64,000 bases of DNA from an uncultured Clostridia bacterium (GTDB taxonomy: Bacteria; Bacillota; Clostridia; Christensenellales; Borkfalkiaceae), in the NCBI GenBank assembly GCA_944372575.1, contig CALVZS010000003.1:61457-125456 (forward strand). Direction: 5' to 3'. Positions 63,801 to 64,000 of this stretch are shown one piece after another (the stretch's first letter is position 1; each line of letters opens with the position of its first letter). The notes beneath the pieces were generated by a model. The model was not told the origin of the DNA. It saw nothing but the letters and a program-made list of their open reading frames with translations, and did not search any database. Both the position numbers and the translations under genes were made by a program.

Positions 63801-63917
63801 ATTATGCTCATGGTCGATTGCTGGGCTACCGGTGACGTCGTGACGGAAACCGGAAAGCCCTGCCCTACAGGCCCTTATACAGGCAACATTGTCCTCGGTG
63901 ATGTCAAAGTTTCCTGA
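60891..63917 (+). CDS. large surface lipoprotein with duplicated beta modules, probable carbohydrate-binding partner of the xylanase
   Basis: 1008 aa. Signal and lipobox GVLTAC (Cys about 27). Residues about 35-420 form an N-terminal region rich in aromatic/beta patterns, unlike known hydrolases (no catalytic motif seen). Then two copies of module A (about 425-558 and 573-703), sharing VLYGIDWNSEATRQYGYIEPG / VLYGAELGAEETRKYGWIEPG and NLFLDxCY. Then two copies of module B (about 712-851 and 866-1008), sharing ITxxGKxITLNN, AAWQNVNAxxTLxGAxKxTLxITN, and AHIMLxVDCW. Each looks like a CBM-type beta-sandwich. GGAGGGG precedes ATG; 12 bp after the GH10 gene. It may bind xylan at the surface and hold substrate for the xylanase; no family recognised. 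Confidence 0.8.
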   Translation: MKKKSILLVTLSTLMAASLGLGVLTACNSAEEVKASEYVNGTNFYYGDGQDVHLQGWITSVTNDAWTVEEGFVDEDAEGAPVVTRLGYSKNDAWRNFGVKIDGNYSDFSYLNITMRAETRGLTPGAVNVNMKIVNPIPEKDGVNVLGSDLYFDVSMDTYTTYSFQIPSIYREILDVTNDVCLFPEPGIANSDVIHAGDIYVKDMWFSKERPADGVTPVDDTWRTEAWCGYEVTRGGESEAIISYNRPADWSRFYRPVPHDEIFLEDGTVNNMLKLQFTSDTVTIGETVYEDSVEQFQVGLWGNVKPGSSEGYYQQWFGQYYRDKYEDTQDWSNNPSVFKVEKDEDTGIVTLYCQVAPALMAMEGNYDEQIWICFNLESQPQGGGSDQAPGYIHGPVEFDGIGQMTILSSEFYFDKNEPVYSEPIVNDSGWNSSVAGAYTVSSEKAGVIANVTYKDLAPNLWCCVAYAINGTAEGNTLTIQLKNNGVGKVLYGIDWNSEATRQYGYIEPGATAEIELQNEAMTGPVNLFLDSCYPGYDSSVTDLHSGDVDIVSMEFTNEVIAPPEGPDDPDPVDVAWGVVDSGKSLYTITGGEEIDANVQYSGVSSGLWANLYRDVSADECRPNVKLTLRNNGEEKVLYGAELGAEETRKYGWIEPGQTVTVELNNENVYTVINLFLDCCYQGDYTTDKVTLSGNVDIVSVEFSGEFAPAEGDGLVWGLNIDATLITIDGKVITLNNVVPSATWQNVNANITLTGAGKLTLPITNKTNAVAKFKLCLMDENWSQIGADSSASVAWIEIPVGQTWDMVLTLTADEAQRAAHIMLAVDCWVPEDANLPDETTFTGTVTIGAMTFTPDATLPPVSEGTVVNVTWGTDAANLSVSEKTVTLNNLPIAAWQNVNADLTLSGACKVTLSITNNTGDVAKFKLQLMDAAWKQIGGDSDPCVCWMEIASGETMELTLTVTAEQAVQVAHIMLMVDCWATGDVVTETGKPCPTGPYTGNIVLGDVKVS

Positions 63918-63926
63918 GGTGAGAAA

Positions 63927-64000
63927 ATGAGTTTCAGAAAAGATTTTGTCTGGGGGGCGGCAACTGCCGCCTACCAGATCGAAGGCGCCGCATACGAGGG
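63927..64000 (+). CDS. GH1 beta-glycosidase (partial, N-terminus)
   Basis: The last 74 bp encode MSFRKDFVWGAATAAYQIEG and continue in frame to the window edge. FVWGAATAAYQIEGA is the invariant GH1 opening motif. The gene follows the 1008-aa lipoprotein by 9 bp, so it is probably in the same operon, acting inside the cell on imported di- or oligosaccharides (beta-xylosides or beta-glucosides). GAGGTGAG is the ribosome site. Confidence 0.88.
   Translation, partial: MSFRKDFVWGAATAAYQIEGAAYE

Overview
The window looks like chromosomal DNA of a strictly fermentative, moderately GC-rich anaerobe of the Bacillota (Clostridia). The evidence is the gene set: AdhE with Rex, an [FeFe] hydrogenase, spoVAD/spoVAE, DUF1540, DUF4085, RsfS, a NadD-YqeK fusion, near-perfect SigA-type promoters (TTGACA, 17 nt, TATAAT) and strong purine-rich ribosome binding sites. 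The glycoside hydrolases suggest a gut plant-fibre degrader. A Christensenellales-like lineage would fit, but that is a guess from protein flavour only.

Layout. 0-8.6 kb: end of an NMT1-type substrate-binding protein gene (minus strand), valS, then a redox block of rex, adhE and an [FeFe] hydrogenase with a Rex-like operator at the rex promoter. 8.6-14.6 kb: a DUF4085 gene split by an in-frame TGA, rplI, DUF1540, tRNA-Ser with a decayed 5'-half copy 300 bp away, an aldo/keto reductase, a ferritin-like gene overlapping end-to-end with a two-gene DNA-repair-type unit (TIGR03915/radical SAM TIGR03916). 14.7-20.2 kb: a two-component system translationally coupled to an unrecognised surface protein, then a two-gene SufC/SufB-type Fe-S unit. 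20.4-34.6 kb: phosphoketolase, an araB-like kinase, araD, a 58-codon small ORF, araA, a GNAT pseudogene, GH36, GH127, an eukaryotic-type UTP-sugar pyrophosphorylase, an unknown small protein and GH51. Together they release L-arabinose, convert it to xylulose 5-phosphate and cleave that by phosphoketolase. 34.6-53.2 kb: housekeeping genes (recX, nnr, nadD-yqeK, rsfS, secA, prfB, tsaD), spoVAD-spoVAE, an SPFH/zinc-ribbon membrane-stress-like trio and an ApbE/NusG-II pair. 53.2-53.5 kb: a DnaA-box cluster and tRNA-Arg. 53.7-64 kb: a xylan/arabinoxylan locus (GH43, LacI regulator with two operators, sugar ABC transporter without ATPase, GH10 lipoprotein xylanase, a 1008-residue lipoprotein with duplicated beta modules, start of a GH1 gene).

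Most interesting leads: the DnaA-box cluster outside a dnaA context; the 1008-residue repeat lipoprotein co-transcribed with the xylanase; two promoters that put the start codon at +1 (leaderless nadD-yqeK and TIGR03916); a terminator whose loop is exactly the -35 box of the next gene; a 21-bp palindrome family; the hairpin-rich secA-prfB gap; and the tRNA-Ser scar. No CRISPR array, rRNA, insertion sequence or prophage gene was seen. No single feature could be shown to be a wholly new system; the findings are ranked candidates. All identifications are from reading the sequence; no database search was possible.
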